A program made the position numbers and the translations under genes. Positions 17,380 to 25,570 of a DNA stretch of 64,000 bases are shown here, in pieces. The notes beneath the pieces were generated by a model. That model saw nothing but the letters and a program-made list of their open reading frames with translations, ran no database searches and was not told the DNA's origin. The DNA comes from Halarsenatibacter silvermanii (GTDB lineage: Bacteria; Bacillota; Halanaerobiia; Halanaerobiales; Halarsenatibacteraceae). The stretch is taken from assembly GCF_900103135.1 (NCBI RefSeq), contig NZ_FNGO01000001.1, positions 62,001-126,000 of the forward strand. Reading direction: 5' to 3'. Position 1 is the stretch's first letter; each line of letters opens with the position of its first letter.

Positions 17380-17739
17380 TTAGTCTAAATCGCCTATGCC
17401 CAGCGAGTTATCGCCGGCGGATTCATGTTCATCATCATGATCGTGGTCTTCGCCCTCTTCTATCTCGGTAATCTCCTCTTCAGTGAAAAGAAATTCGCGG
17501 AGATGCTCATCCCAGACTTCGCTGTTGCGCCGCAGCCATTCCAGGCCCATGCAGGCATGTTCGATCTCTTCATCCCTGTTATGGGCAACTATGTTCTTTA
17601 CGGATTCGTCTTCGGTGGCGGTAGCCCGCTGATTGTACCAGTTAACTGCCTCCAGTTCTTCGATTACGCTTTGAATAATCCGGTGATATTCAATGGCTTC
17701 CTGGTCAAGATCCTCTTTGTCCTCATGGAATTCTGCCAT
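17380..17739 (-). CDS. Encapsulated ferritin-like cargo protein (EncFtn)
   Basis: Half-ferritin (two long helices) that assembles as a decameric ferroxidase inside encapsulin. 119 aa. Matches the Rhodospirillum rubrum EncFtn pattern: EELEAVNWYNQR and AHNRDEEIEHACMGLEWLRRN, placing ligands Glu27, Glu30, Glu58 and His61 with Trp34 and Tyr35 in the usual spacing. After an acidic, His-containing linker (EDHDHDDEHE) comes the C-terminal targeting peptide SLGIGDLD. ATG behind AAGGGAGG. First gene of the encapsulin operon, behind a strong promoter. Residue matches to EncFtn are from memory of the family. Confidence 0.94.
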   Translation of the reverse strand: MAEFHEDKEDLDQEAIEYHRIIQSVIEELEAVNWYNQRATATEDESVKNIVAHNRDEEIEHACMGLEWLRRNSEVWDEHLREFLFTEEEITEIEEGEDHDHDDEHESAGDNSLGIGDLD

Positions 17740-17795
17740 GTTATTACCTCCCTTGAAATTTGCCTCTATCTTTCATCCAAAAAAATTACTGCTCC

Positions 17796-17810
17796 GGGTC
17801 AAATTTACCC
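17796..17810. promoter_or_regulatory. Imperfect palindrome, possible operator of the encapsulin operon
   Basis: GGGTCAAATTTACCC is a near-dyad (outer GGGT/ACCC, AT-rich centre) lying just downstream of the expected transcription start of the EncFtn-encapsulin operon. No regulator is identified and it is not a canonical Fur box. Confidence 0.3.
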
Positions 17811-17827
17811 TCTGCATATTTCCGTCC

Positions 17828-17855
17828 ATTATAAAATATAACATTTTGTGGTCAA
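17828..17855 (-). promoter_or_regulatory. Promoter of the EncFtn-encapsulin operon
   Basis: Read leftward: TTGACC, 16-bp spacer, TATAAT. It is about 90 bp before the EncFtn start and is the strongest leftward promoter-like sequence in the gap. Confidence 0.8.
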
Positions 17856-17904
17856 AATAGCAAGCTTTTTGGCTCATTGACAGAAGGGGTTGTTTTTTGC
17901 AGTA

Positions 17905-18675
17905 TTAATCACCCTGGATAAATTCTATTATCAGCTCAACCGTCTGTCGCCGCTGCTCGCTGCCGCTGATCTCAGCCTTTCCGTCGCCCCCCTGCTCTCC
18001 GTACTGTCCGAAACCAGCATGGTTGGCTCCCTCCAGCTCTTCCAGGCGAGCATCCGGGGGCAGAAGCTCTTTTCGTTCCTGCAGGCGCTCTCTGTCAATA
18101 ACCTCATCCTCGCTGCCGTAAAGCGAGAGAACATCCAGATCTTTTTCCGAAATATCGGCCGACTGCCGCGGATATGAAGCCAGCAAAATCAGAGCCTCCA
18201 CATCTGCAGGCCGGCTGCGATCTATAAAACGCACGCCCATGGCCCCTCCCAGCGAATGACCGGCCAGAACCCAGCTCTCTATCTCATCGTGAGCTTCGAT
18301 TATTTCTCCGGCTCTGCTCCAGTTCAGCACTGCCATCTGAAAGGGCATTTCAGCCAGAATAACTGGATAGCCCTCTTCTGCCAGGCTCCAGGCCAGGCCG
18401 GCATAAGCTGCAGCCTCGACCTGGGGGCCGGGATAAAAAATTATGCCCCTGCTGTTTTCCAGCCTTTCCCGGGGCCAGAATTTTATCTCAGCTTCGGTCG
18501 CGGCCACCTCTATATTTTCATCCCCCTCGAGATAGCTATAGACTTCCTCCTCAGGAGGCAGGCTCTGACGCAGCCAAAAATATATGCCGCCGATTATTAC
18601 TATGACCAGAAGCCCCAGCACCAGCAGGACTTTGGGCCTTAAAATTTTATCGATTATCCTCTTCATCATTTTCAT
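17905..18675 (-). CDS. Membrane-anchored alpha/beta hydrolase
   Basis: Alpha/beta-hydrolase fold protein of about 256 aa with one N-terminal transmembrane segment (KVLLVLGLLVIVIIGGIYFWL). The nucleophile elbow is AGHSLGGA, preceded by GIIFYPGPQVEAAAYAGLAWSLAEEGYPVIL; the acid and His are likely in SLYGSEDEVID and GANHAGFG. This matches the short dienelactone-hydrolase-like Abhydrolase_5 group. The reading frame extends upstream, but MKMMKRIID inside the end of the asp23 gene is the more natural start, giving a 29-bp overlap. No strong ribosome binding site, so probably coupled. Substrate unknown. Confidence 0.78.
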   Translation of the reverse strand: MKMMKRIIDKILRPKVLLVLGLLVIVIIGGIYFWLRQSLPPEEEVYSYLEGDENIEVAATEAEIKFWPRERLENSRGIIFYPGPQVEAAAYAGLAWSLAEEGYPVILAEMPFQMAVLNWSRAGEIIEAHDEIESWVLAGHSLGGAMGVRFIDRSRPADVEALILLASYPRQSADISEKDLDVLSLYGSEDEVIDRERLQERKELLPPDARLEELEGANHAGFGQYGEQGGDGKAEISGSEQRRQTVELIIEFIQGD

Positions 18676-19078
18676 CAGGTTCGGATTCCCCGGCAGAAGA
18701 AATTTGCGCCTCCGGCTCCTCCTCTTCATCATTGATGTTTATCCCCAGAACATTTACATTCACGGCTTTGACTGTAACCCCCGTCATTTTCTCCAGGGCA
18801 TTTTTGACCCTTTTCTGCACCTGATAACTGACCTCAGGAATATTGACCTCAAACTCCATGATAACTTTGAGGTTAACAATCACACCCTCTTCCTGTTCCT
18901 CGATGCTGACCCCCCGAGAAAGATCGCTGCGACCCAGCATCTTGGCTATGCCTCCCGTAAAACCGCTGCTCATAGCAGCCACGCCCTCGATCTCTGTGGC
19001 AGATATGCCGGCCACTATTTCCAGCACTTCACCGGTGATTTCGGTATCTCCCAGATCCGAATCGTTCATCTCTACCAT
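18647..19078 (-). CDS. Asp23/Gls24 family envelope stress protein
   Basis: 143-aa protein of the Asp23 family. The family core is visible as GEVLEIVAGISATEIEGVAAMSSGF, LKVIMEFEVNIPEVSYQVQKRVKNALEKMTGVTVKAVNVNVLGI. The C-terminal 30 residues are an acidic tail rich in Glu/Asp. In other Firmicutes these proteins are membrane-associated through a partner and respond to envelope or alkaline stress. Here it is sandwiched between glgA (3 bp away) and an overlapping membrane hydrolase gene, which may be its membrane partner; that link is only positional. GGAGGG ribosome binding site lies within the glgA end. Confidence 0.88.
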   Translation of the reverse strand: MVEMNDSDLGDTEITGEVLEIVAGISATEIEGVAAMSSGFTGGIAKMLGRSDLSRGVSIEEQEEGVIVNLKVIMEFEVNIPEVSYQVQKRVKNALEKMTGVTVKAVNVNVLGININDEEEEPEAQISSAGESEPDENDEEDNR

Positions 19079-19081
19079 AAA

Positions 19082-20521
19082 TCATCCCTCCAGACTTCTG
19101 TAAAGCTCATCGTAACTCGCGGCTGAATTATTCCAGCTGAAATCCTTTTTCATCACTCTCTTCTGCAGCTTTTCCAGCTCTTCACGATCATGGCCCAGTT
19201 CGGCAGCTTTTTCGAGCGCTGTCAGCAGAGCTTTGGGGCTGTATTCTGAAAAGGTGATGCCGGTGCCGCCCTCCTCATCATAGGGTTTTACTGTATCCTT
19301 GAGACCGCCGGTTTCACGGACTACCGGGACGGTACCATAGCGCATCGAGATCATCTGTCCCAGGCCGCAGGGCTCGAACTGCGAGGGCATCAAAAAGAAA
19401 TCGCTCCCGGCATAGATGCGGCGGGCGAGGGTGAAATCGTATTTGATGGCGGCGGCGACCATATCGGGATATTTTTCTGCCAGAAGCTGCAGATGATTTT
19501 CATAGCGGCCGCGGCCGCTGCCCAGCACCACGAATTGAAAGCCCAGATCGACTATCTCACTGCCGATTCCCTCCAAAAGCTCGATACCTTTTTGATCGAC
19601 CAGACGGCTGACCATGCCCAGCAGCGGTCGATCATTCTCCCCGGCCAGCCCCATTTCTGATTTGAGCCTGCGGCGGTTTTTGCGCTTACCCTGAAAATTA
19701 TGGCGGTCATATGTGGAATAAATTTCCTCATCTTCGGCCGGGTCGAACTCCTGATAGCTGATGCCGTTTACTATCCCTTCCAGATCATCGCTGTTCATGC
19801 GCAGGGCGTAATCAAGACCCTCTCCGTACTCGGAAGTCTGAATTTCCCGGGCATAACCGGGGCTGACTGTAGTTATTTTGTCGGCGTATTCTATACCCGC
19901 CTTCATAAAATTAACCATTCCATCATGTCTTATACGGCCGGAATGCCAGTGATCCCAGTCGACTCCCAGGGTGTCATCTATAATTCCGGGTCCGAAAGTT
20001 CCCTGATAGCGGAGGTTATGAATTGTAAAAACGGTTTTTATATCGCTGTAAAAATCAAAACTGCTGTAATTCTCTTCCAGCAGCAGCGGCAGTATTGCCG
20101 TCTGCCAGTCGTGGCAGTGGATGATATCCGGCTGAAAATCTATTTTGGGCAGCATCTCGAGTACCGCCCTTATGAAAAATGTAAACTGCACGTGCCTATC
20201 GGGGCTGTCATAGAGTGTTCCCCGATTAAACTTTTCTTTGTTGTCGATAAAATATACAGGCACCCCGCCCTGCACCGTCCGATTGACACCGGTGTATTCC
20301 TCTCTCCAGACTACCCGGGTGCGGAAATGCAGCAGGTGCTCGAGCCGGCTGCGGTATTTGAGCGGTATCTGATCATATTCCGGCAGCACACAGCGGACAT
20401 CATGGCCCTGACGCCGAAGCGCCCGAGGAAGTGACCCAACTACATCTCCCAGGCCTCCCGATTTTACAAAGGGCGAAGCCTCTGGAGTCACATGAAGTAT
20501 GTTTAATCCCTCATCACTCAT
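19082..20521 (-). CDS. glgA: Glycogen synthase (ADP-glucose type)
   Basis: GT5 glucosyltransferase extending glycogen from ADP-glucose. N-terminal HVTPEASPFVKSGGLGDVVGSLPRAL carries the KxGGL substrate loop; C-terminal MPSQFEPCGLGQMISMRYGTVPVVRETGGLKDTV carries the catalytic E-x7-E motif and the conserved TGGL. 479 aa, as usual. The open frame extends 52 codons upstream, but GGGAGG lies before the MSDEGLN ATG, taken as start. Divergent from glgBCD across a 253-bp shared control region and followed by asp23 and a hydrolase in one operon. Confidence 0.95.
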   Translation of the reverse strand: MSDEGLNILHVTPEASPFVKSGGLGDVVGSLPRALRRQGHDVRCVLPEYDQIPLKYRSRLEHLLHFRTRVVWREEYTGVNRTVQGGVPVYFIDNKEKFNRGTLYDSPDRHVQFTFFIRAVLEMLPKIDFQPDIIHCHDWQTAILPLLLEENYSSFDFYSDIKTVFTIHNLRYQGTFGPGIIDDTLGVDWDHWHSGRIRHDGMVNFMKAGIEYADKITTVSPGYAREIQTSEYGEGLDYALRMNSDDLEGIVNGISYQEFDPAEDEEIYSTYDRHNFQGKRKNRRRLKSEMGLAGENDRPLLGMVSRLVDQKGIELLEGIGSEIVDLGFQFVVLGSGRGRYENHLQLLAEKYPDMVAAAIKYDFTLARRIYAGSDFFLMPSQFEPCGLGQMISMRYGTVPVVRETGGLKDTVKPYDEEGGTGITFSEYSPKALLTALEKAAELGHDREELEKLQKRVMKKDFSWNNSAASYDELYRSLEG

Positions 20522-20725
20522 AATTAAATTCCTCCCTGCTGGCGGCAGGAAAAAACACTGCTTCCATACCGCTGCCGCCCTGGTCTGAATATAAGGTTCT
20601 GATAGTGATCTTATGCGATAACTATCGACCGACTGCCTATTTTTACCCTTATAAATTAATTGCATAAAAAAAGCCAATCTCCTCTTTTATTCGTCTCCGG
20701 CGATTTACGGCAGCGAAAGGAGGGT

Positions 20726-20754
20726 TTTCAAAGTTTTTCAAGAATATTTATAAT
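20726..20754 (+). promoter_or_regulatory. Likely promoter of glgBCD
   Basis: TATAAT preceded at 17 bp by TTTCAA (a poor -35). It is 20 bp before the glgB start. The rest of the glgA-glgB gap shows nothing else I can support. Confidence 0.5.
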
Positions 20755-20774
20755 GTCAGGAAGGAGAGGATAAT

Positions 20775-22667
20775 ATGCCTGCCGAACCCCCCAGCAATTA
20801 TGACAAATACCTTTTTCACCGCGGCCAGCACCACCGGGCCTATGAATTTATGGGTGCCAACCCGGGCAGCGAGTCCGGCCAAAAGGGGACCCGTTTCACC
20901 GTCTGGGCTCCCAATGCGGAAAAAGTTTTCGTAACCGGTGAATTCAACGACTGGTCCGAAAATTCCGATCCCCTCAGCCGCATCGAAGAGAGCGGCCTCT
21001 GGACCGTTTTCATTTTTGGAGCTGAACCAGGGATGAAATATAAATATCACATAATCGGTCCCGGCGGCACCACCCGAGTTAAATCCGACCCCTATGGCTT
21101 TTTTGCCGAGAAGAAACCGAAGACAGCCTCGATAATAAGAGATCTTTCGGATTATAACTGGAATGATGAACAGTGGCTGCGCCGGCGCAGAGATCGCGAC
21201 CATCTCAAAGAGCCCGGATTGATTTACGAGGTGCATCTCGGCTCCTGGGCCCGGAACGAAGAAGGTGATTATCTCAATTATCGTCAGCTTGCCGACAGGC
21301 TGGTGGAGTATCTGCAGGACCTTAACTTCACCCACGTGGAGCTTCTTCCTATAACCGAACATCCCTTTGACGGTTCCTGGGGCTATCAGACCACGGGCTA
21401 TTATTCCGTGACCAGCCGTTTTGGAGAGCCCGAAGATTTTATGTATTTTGTCGATCGCATGCATCAGGCAGGAATCGGAGTGATAATTGACTGGGTGCCG
21501 AGCCATTTCTGCCGCGATGATCACGGTCTGAGGCTTTTTGACGGCACCGAACTATACGAGAGTGCTGATCCTCTGCGGGCAGAAAACCCTCAGTGGGACA
21601 CCCTGAATTTCGATTTTGCCCAGCCTGAAGTCTGGAGCTTTTTGATCTCCAGCGCCATTTTCTGGTTCGACAAATATCATGTAGACGGAATCAGAGCAGA
21701 TGCCGTCAGCAATATGCTTTACCATGATTACGGCCGCGAGGATGAAGAATGGCGCCCCAACGAGTACGGAGGACGGGAACATATAGATGCCATCAAATTC
21801 CTGCGGAAGATGAATGAAGTGGTATTCGAAAAATACCCCGGCGTTTTGATGATTGCGGAAGAGTCGACCTCCTGGCCCCAGGTTACAGCTCCGGGATATA
21901 TCGGCGGTCTGGGTTTTAACCTGAAGTGGAATATGGGCTGGATGAATGATGTGCTGAATTACATGGAAACAGATCCCCTTTACCGAAAATGGGATCACAA
22001 CAAACTCACCTTCTCCATCATGTATGCTTTCTCGGAAAATTTTGTTCTGCCCCTTTCTCACGATGAGGTCGTGCACGGCAAAAAATCCCTGGTCGATAAG
22101 ATGCCGGGAGATTACTGGCAGAAATTTGCCAACCTGAGACTTCTCTACTCCTATATGCTGGCCCATCCCGGTAAAAACCTGCTCTTTATGGGCGGCGAAT
22201 TCGGGCAGTTCATAGAGTGGAATTTCCGTCAGGAGCTGGACTGGTTTCTGCTCGAATACGAAAAACACGAGCAGATGCAGAAGATGGTCAAAGAGCTCAA
22301 TGGAATCTATCAAAACCATCCTCCACTCTGGCAGCTGGATCATGAGGAGGAAGGATTCGAATGGATCGAGGCCAACGATCATGAGCAGAGCGCGATCAGC
22401 TTTTTCCGGCGCGATGAAGAAGGCCGACCGATTTTGGCCGTCTGCAATTTCACGCCTGTGCCCAGAGATGATTACAGAATTGGAGTCCCTGAACAGGGTA
22501 ACTATGCCGTGATTTTCGACAGCGATGCAGAAAAATACGGCGGCAGCGGCTATTTACAGCAATCCTCTTTTTCCAGCCAGCCGCAGGAATGGCACGGGCT
22601 CGAACATTCGCTGGCAGTAAATCTGCCGCCCCTGGCCGTAATTTATCTCAAACCCGAGACCGGATAA
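20775..22667 (+). CDS. glgB: 1,4-alpha-glucan branching enzyme
   Basis: GH13 enzyme forming alpha-1,6 branches in glycogen. CBM48 at the N-terminus (RFTVWAPNAEKVFVTGEFNDW), then the catalytic barrel: YEVHLGSWAR, ELLPITEHPFDGSWGYQTTGYYSVTSRFG, VDGIRADAVSNMLY (nucleophile Asp), LMIAEESTSWP (acid/base Glu) and LPLSHDEVVHGKKSL (transition-state Asp), followed by FMGGEFGQFIEWN. 630 aa. ATG behind AGGAAGGAGAGG. First gene of the glgB-glgC-glgD operon; 44 bp to glgC. Confidence 0.96.
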   Translation: MPAEPPSNYDKYLFHRGQHHRAYEFMGANPGSESGQKGTRFTVWAPNAEKVFVTGEFNDWSENSDPLSRIEESGLWTVFIFGAEPGMKYKYHIIGPGGTTRVKSDPYGFFAEKKPKTASIIRDLSDYNWNDEQWLRRRRDRDHLKEPGLIYEVHLGSWARNEEGDYLNYRQLADRLVEYLQDLNFTHVELLPITEHPFDGSWGYQTTGYYSVTSRFGEPEDFMYFVDRMHQAGIGVIIDWVPSHFCRDDHGLRLFDGTELYESADPLRAENPQWDTLNFDFAQPEVWSFLISSAIFWFDKYHVDGIRADAVSNMLYHDYGREDEEWRPNEYGGREHIDAIKFLRKMNEVVFEKYPGVLMIAEESTSWPQVTAPGYIGGLGFNLKWNMGWMNDVLNYMETDPLYRKWDHNKLTFSIMYAFSENFVLPLSHDEVVHGKKSLVDKMPGDYWQKFANLRLLYSYMLAHPGKNLLFMGGEFGQFIEWNFRQELDWFLLEYEKHEQMQKMVKELNGIYQNHPPLWQLDHEEEGFEWIEANDHEQSAISFFRRDEEGRPILAVCNFTPVPRDDYRIGVPEQGNYAVIFDSDAEKYGGSGYLQQSSFSSQPQEWHGLEHSLAVNLPPLAVIYLKPETG

Positions 22668-22711
22668 GATGAGCACTAAATTCTTTAACATTTCCCTAGA
22701 GGAGGGATTAT

Positions 22712-23890
22712 ATGTCCAAAAAGGAAGTAGTCACCATGCTGTTGGCCGGTGGAAAAGGCACCAGACTGGGGGTGCTGACCAAAAATATTGCCAAACCCGC
22801 CGTTCCTTTTGGTGCCGAATACCGCCTGATCGACTTTCCTCTCAGCAACTGCATGAATTCTGGGCTCAATACCGTCGGAGTTTTGACCCAGTACGAGCCG
22901 CTGGTGCTTAATTCGTATATAGGCAACGGCAGCTCCTGGGATCTTGACAGCCGCGACGGCGGGGTGACGGTGCTGCCGCCCTATCTGAGCGATTCGGGCG
23001 GACGCTGGTACCAGGGCACAGCCGATGCAGTCTATCAAAATATTCAATATATCGATCTTTATGATCCCGATTATGTGCTGGTTTTATCGGGCGATCATAT
23101 TTATAAAATGGATTACTCTCTGATGATCGATCACCACAAAAAGAAAGATTCTGAGGCCACTATCGCTGTCAGGGAGGTTTCCTGGGATGAGGCCACCCGC
23201 TTCGGCGTGATGATATCCGACGAAGATGGACGCATAAATGATTTCCAGGAGAAGCCCGACGAGCCGCGCAGCAATTTAGCTTCGATGGGCATTTATGTCT
23301 TCGACTGGCCTCTTTTGCGCGATTATCTGGAGGCCGATGCCGCCAATCCTGAGTCCGATCGCGATTTTGGCAAGAATATAATACCCTCCCTGCTCAATGA
23401 TGATCGTTTTCTTTACACCTATGAATTTTCCGGGTACTGGAAAGATGTGGGCACTATAAAAAGTTACTGGAATGGTCATATGGATCTGCTCGAAGAAAGG
23501 AAGAAAAATCTGAACCTTTATGACCGCGACTGGATCATCTGCAGCGTCAACCCCAACAGGCCACCGCAGTACATTTCCGAGACAGCTGAAATTTCCAACG
23601 CGATGATCAATAAAGGAACTAAAGTAGAGGGCAGGGTCGATTCTTCGGTGCTTTTTTATGGAACTTCGGTAGCCCGCGGCGCCGTGGTCAAAAATTCTGT
23701 GCTGATGCCCAATGTCACCGTAGAGGAGGATGCTTATATCAATAAAGCCATCGTGGGGCAAAACTCCGTCATCCGCGACAACGCCCGCGTGGGGGTGGGC
23801 GAGAACAGAGAGCTGGATGTGACCGTTATAGGTGAAGGCGAGACGATAACTCACGGTCAGACGATCGAAAATGGTTCGACGATAGGATAA
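22712..23890 (+). CDS. glgC: Glucose-1-phosphate adenylyltransferase, catalytic subunit
   Basis: Makes ADP-glucose from glucose-1-phosphate and ATP. The nucleotide loop [42 protein letters not shown] is intact; [21 protein letters not shown] and the left-handed beta-helix C-terminus ([34 protein letters not shown]) follow. 392 aa. ATG behind AGAGGAGGG. The paralogous glgD follows by 24 bp; in Firmicutes the two subunits form a heterotetramer. Confidence 0.96.
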   Translation: MSKKEVVTMLLAGGKGTRLGVLTKNIAKPAVPFGAEYRLIDFPLSNCMNSGLNTVGVLTQYEPLVLNSYIGNGSSWDLDSRDGGVTVLPPYLSDSGGRWYQGTADAVYQNIQYIDLYDPDYVLVLSGDHIYKMDYSLMIDHHKKKDSEATIAVREVSWDEATRFGVMISDEDGRINDFQEKPDEPRSNLASMGIYVFDWPLLRDYLEADAANPESDRDFGKNIIPSLLNDDRFLYTYEFSGYWKDVGTIKSYWNGHMDLLEERKKNLNLYDRDWIICSVNPNRPPQYISETAEISNAMINKGTKVEGRVDSSVLFYGTSVARGAVVKNSVLMPNVTVEEDAYINKAIVGQNSVIRDNARVGVGENRELDVTVIGEGETITHGQTIENGSTIG

Positions 23891-23914
23891 AAACAGGGAG
23901 GGATCACAAAATAT

Positions 23915-25030
23915 ATGGACAATGTAATGGGCATTATCAACAATAATCCGCAGGGAATCTCATTAAAAGAGATCACCGGCCACCGTTCGCTGGCTTCCGT
24001 TCCCATATTCAGCAGATACAGGTTGATAGACTTTCCCCTCTCCAATATGGTCAACTCAGGCATCACCAATGTGGCTATCATGCTTGAAAGCCGTTTCCGC
24101 TCACTGCTCGATCACATAGGCCCCGGCAAACCCTGGGGGCTCGATACCAAGCGGGATGGTTTATTTCTGCTGCCTCCGGCTCATATTTACGATAAATCTC
24201 AGCTCTATAAGGGAGACGTGGAAAACTTTTATACCAATAAGGATTACCTGCATCGCTCCCGCCAGGAATACGTTATAGTCGACTACCCTTTTGTGGTCTG
24301 CAATCTTGATTACAGGGAAATATTCGATTTTCACCGCAGTTCGGACGCCGATATTACCGTTGTTTACAAGGATCTGGAAACACTTCATCGAGACTCTCAT
24401 TACACCACGCTGACTCTGGACGCTGATGATCGTGTTATCGACATGAAAATAGATCCCGACACGCGGCGCAATACCAAAATTTCGCTCAAAAAATACGTGA
24501 TGAGCAAGGATCTCTTGATCGAGTTGATCGACGAATCCGTATCGATCGGCCAGTGGGATTTCGAAAAGAACGGAATCGCCTCCCGGCTCAGCCAGTACGA
24601 TGTCAGGGCCTATCCTGTTCACAATTATGTGGCTATAATCGGTTCCCTGAGCGAATTTTACCGCCGCAACATGGAAATTCTACAGCCCGATATTTTCGCC
24701 GAGCTGCTGGAGAAGGAAGGGCCCATATACACCAAGCCGAAAGATGAGGCCGCCACTCAATACACTCCAGAATCGAAAATCAAAAATGTGCTGGCAGCCA
24801 ACGGCTGCTATGTAGCCGGCGAGGTCGAAAACTCGATTCTCTTCCGCGGGGTGAAAATAGCTGAAGGAGCTAAAGTAAAGAATTCCATAGTCATGCAAAA
24901 AAGCCAGATCAAAGAAGATGTAGTGCTGGAGAATGTTATAACAGATAAAAACGTGAGAGTTTCCCCTGGCAAGGAGCTCAAAGGAGATTCGAGCTTCCCG
25001 CTGATTGTGGAAAAAGGATCGCAGATTTGA
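23915..25030 (+). CDS. glgD: Glucose-1-phosphate adenylyltransferase, GlgD (regulatory/non-catalytic) subunit
   Basis: Paralogue of GlgC of 371 aa. It keeps [22 protein letters not shown] but lacks the N-terminal GGxGTRL nucleotide loop (MGIINNNPQGISLKEITGHRSLAS instead), as in Firmicute GlgD. It partners GlgC and raises its activity; alone it is usually inactive. The C-terminus again has beta-helix repeats (NSILFRGVKIAEGAKVKNSIVMQKSQIKEDVVLENV). Last gene of the glgBCD operon. No clear terminator precedes the mgtE promoter, so read-through into the M-box is possible. Confidence 0.94.
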   Translation: MDNVMGIINNNPQGISLKEITGHRSLASVPIFSRYRLIDFPLSNMVNSGITNVAIMLESRFRSLLDHIGPGKPWGLDTKRDGLFLLPPAHIYDKSQLYKGDVENFYTNKDYLHRSRQEYVIVDYPFVVCNLDYREIFDFHRSSDADITVVYKDLETLHRDSHYTTLTLDADDRVIDMKIDPDTRRNTKISLKKYVMSKDLLIELIDESVSIGQWDFEKNGIASRLSQYDVRAYPVHNYVAIIGSLSEFYRRNMEILQPDIFAELLEKEGPIYTKPKDEAATQYTPESKIKNVLAANGCYVAGEVENSILFRGVKIAEGAKVKNSIVMQKSQIKEDVVLENVITDKNVRVSPGKELKGDSSFPLIVEKGSQI

Positions 25031-25043
25031 TCTCTGTCCGGGC

Positions 25044-25072
25044 TTGACAATTTTTTCCGAGTATCATATAAT
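25044..25072 (+). promoter_or_regulatory. Consensus promoter of the mgtE leader
   Basis: Perfect TTGACA, 17-bp spacer, perfect TATAAT, placed 14 bp past the glgD stop. Transcription would start near 25080 and include the whole M-box. Confidence 0.93.
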
Positions 25073-25138
25073 TACCTGCGGAGATGAAAAGGATCATTTT
25101 CGTACCGATTTTCACCCGCCACAACTAAATAACCAGTA

Positions 25139-25303
25139 CAGTTCTTGTTAAGTGAGGCTCCTGATCGAAAAGATGCTGCTGCCCGGAAACGTCCAGAGAC
25201 GCCAACGGGTAAAACAGGCCCACCCGGCATAAGGGAGGTCCAAGGTAGCTGATGGTGCATATGCCATCTACGTCGGTCAGTGCTGAATCCCTGACGAGGA
25301 GAC
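25139..25303 (+). ncRNA. M-box (ykoK) magnesium riboswitch
   Basis: Leader of mgtE with the conserved M-box blocks in order: GTTAAGTGAGGCTCCTGATC, GATGCTGCTGCCCGGAAACG, CCAGAGACGCCAACGGGT, AAACAGG, GGTCCAAGGTA, then CAGTGCTGAATCCCTGACGAGG. The closing P1 helix can be drawn between TTCTTGT (25142) and ACGAGGA (25294). It binds Mg2+ and in other Firmicutes turns off Mg transporter expression through a downstream terminator. A terminator hairpin is found 60 nt further on. Identification is by motif recall, not by covariance search. Confidence 0.92.
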
Positions 25304-25363
25304 GTTGAAATACAGCCGCCGGCAGAAAATGCCCCTCTCCAGCAGGCTCTGCCGGCAGCATAC

Positions 25364-25390
25364 GGCTTCCCGTGAGGGAAGCCTTTTCTA
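25364..25390 (+). terminator. Riboswitch-controlled terminator before mgtE
   Basis: Stem GGCTTCCC / GGGAAGCC with GTGA tetraloop, then TTTTCTACTTT. A competing stem (GCCGGCAG near 25318 with CTGCCGGC near 25349) lies between aptamer and terminator. With high Mg2+ this hairpin should stop transcription. Confidence 0.85.
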
Positions 25391-25481
25391 CTTTATTTAG
25401 ATATCTGCTGCTGTAAGGTTTTACCGCCTTTTCATCTCCGCGTCAGGAGAGAAAAACCATTATAACTGGAGGTGTTAAAGC

Positions 25482-25538
25482 ATGGACTCATCCTGCGATC
25501 ATCTGCTTTTCACGGTGGCTTTGAAAATAACGATTTGA
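25482..25538 (+). CDS. Candidate leader peptide between M-box and mgtE
   Basis: An 18-codon frame, MDSSCDHLLFTVALKITI, begins 7 bases after a perfect GGAGGTG ribosome binding site and ends 32 bp before the mgtE ATG. It lies downstream of the riboswitch terminator, so it is on the read-through mRNA. Salmonella mgtA/mgtC use translated leader peptides as a second Mg sensor, but this peptide shows no Pro-rich or acidic stall motif. Whether it is translated is unknown. Hydrophobic C-terminal half. Confidence 0.45.
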   Translation: MDSSCDHLLFTVALKITI

Positions 25539-25570
25539 TACCAAAACCATAAGAGGAGGTTAAGAACAGG

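Noticed and set aside
17905-18732. Hydrolase starting at the first open-frame ATG at 18732
   Set aside because: That start lies deep in asp23 and adds a basic low-complexity stretch; MKMMKRIID leads directly into the membrane helix and is more natural.
25400-25470. Second terminator or T-box between the M-box terminator and the leader ORF
   Set aside because: No stable hairpin with T tract and no T-box TGGNACCGCG motif was found.
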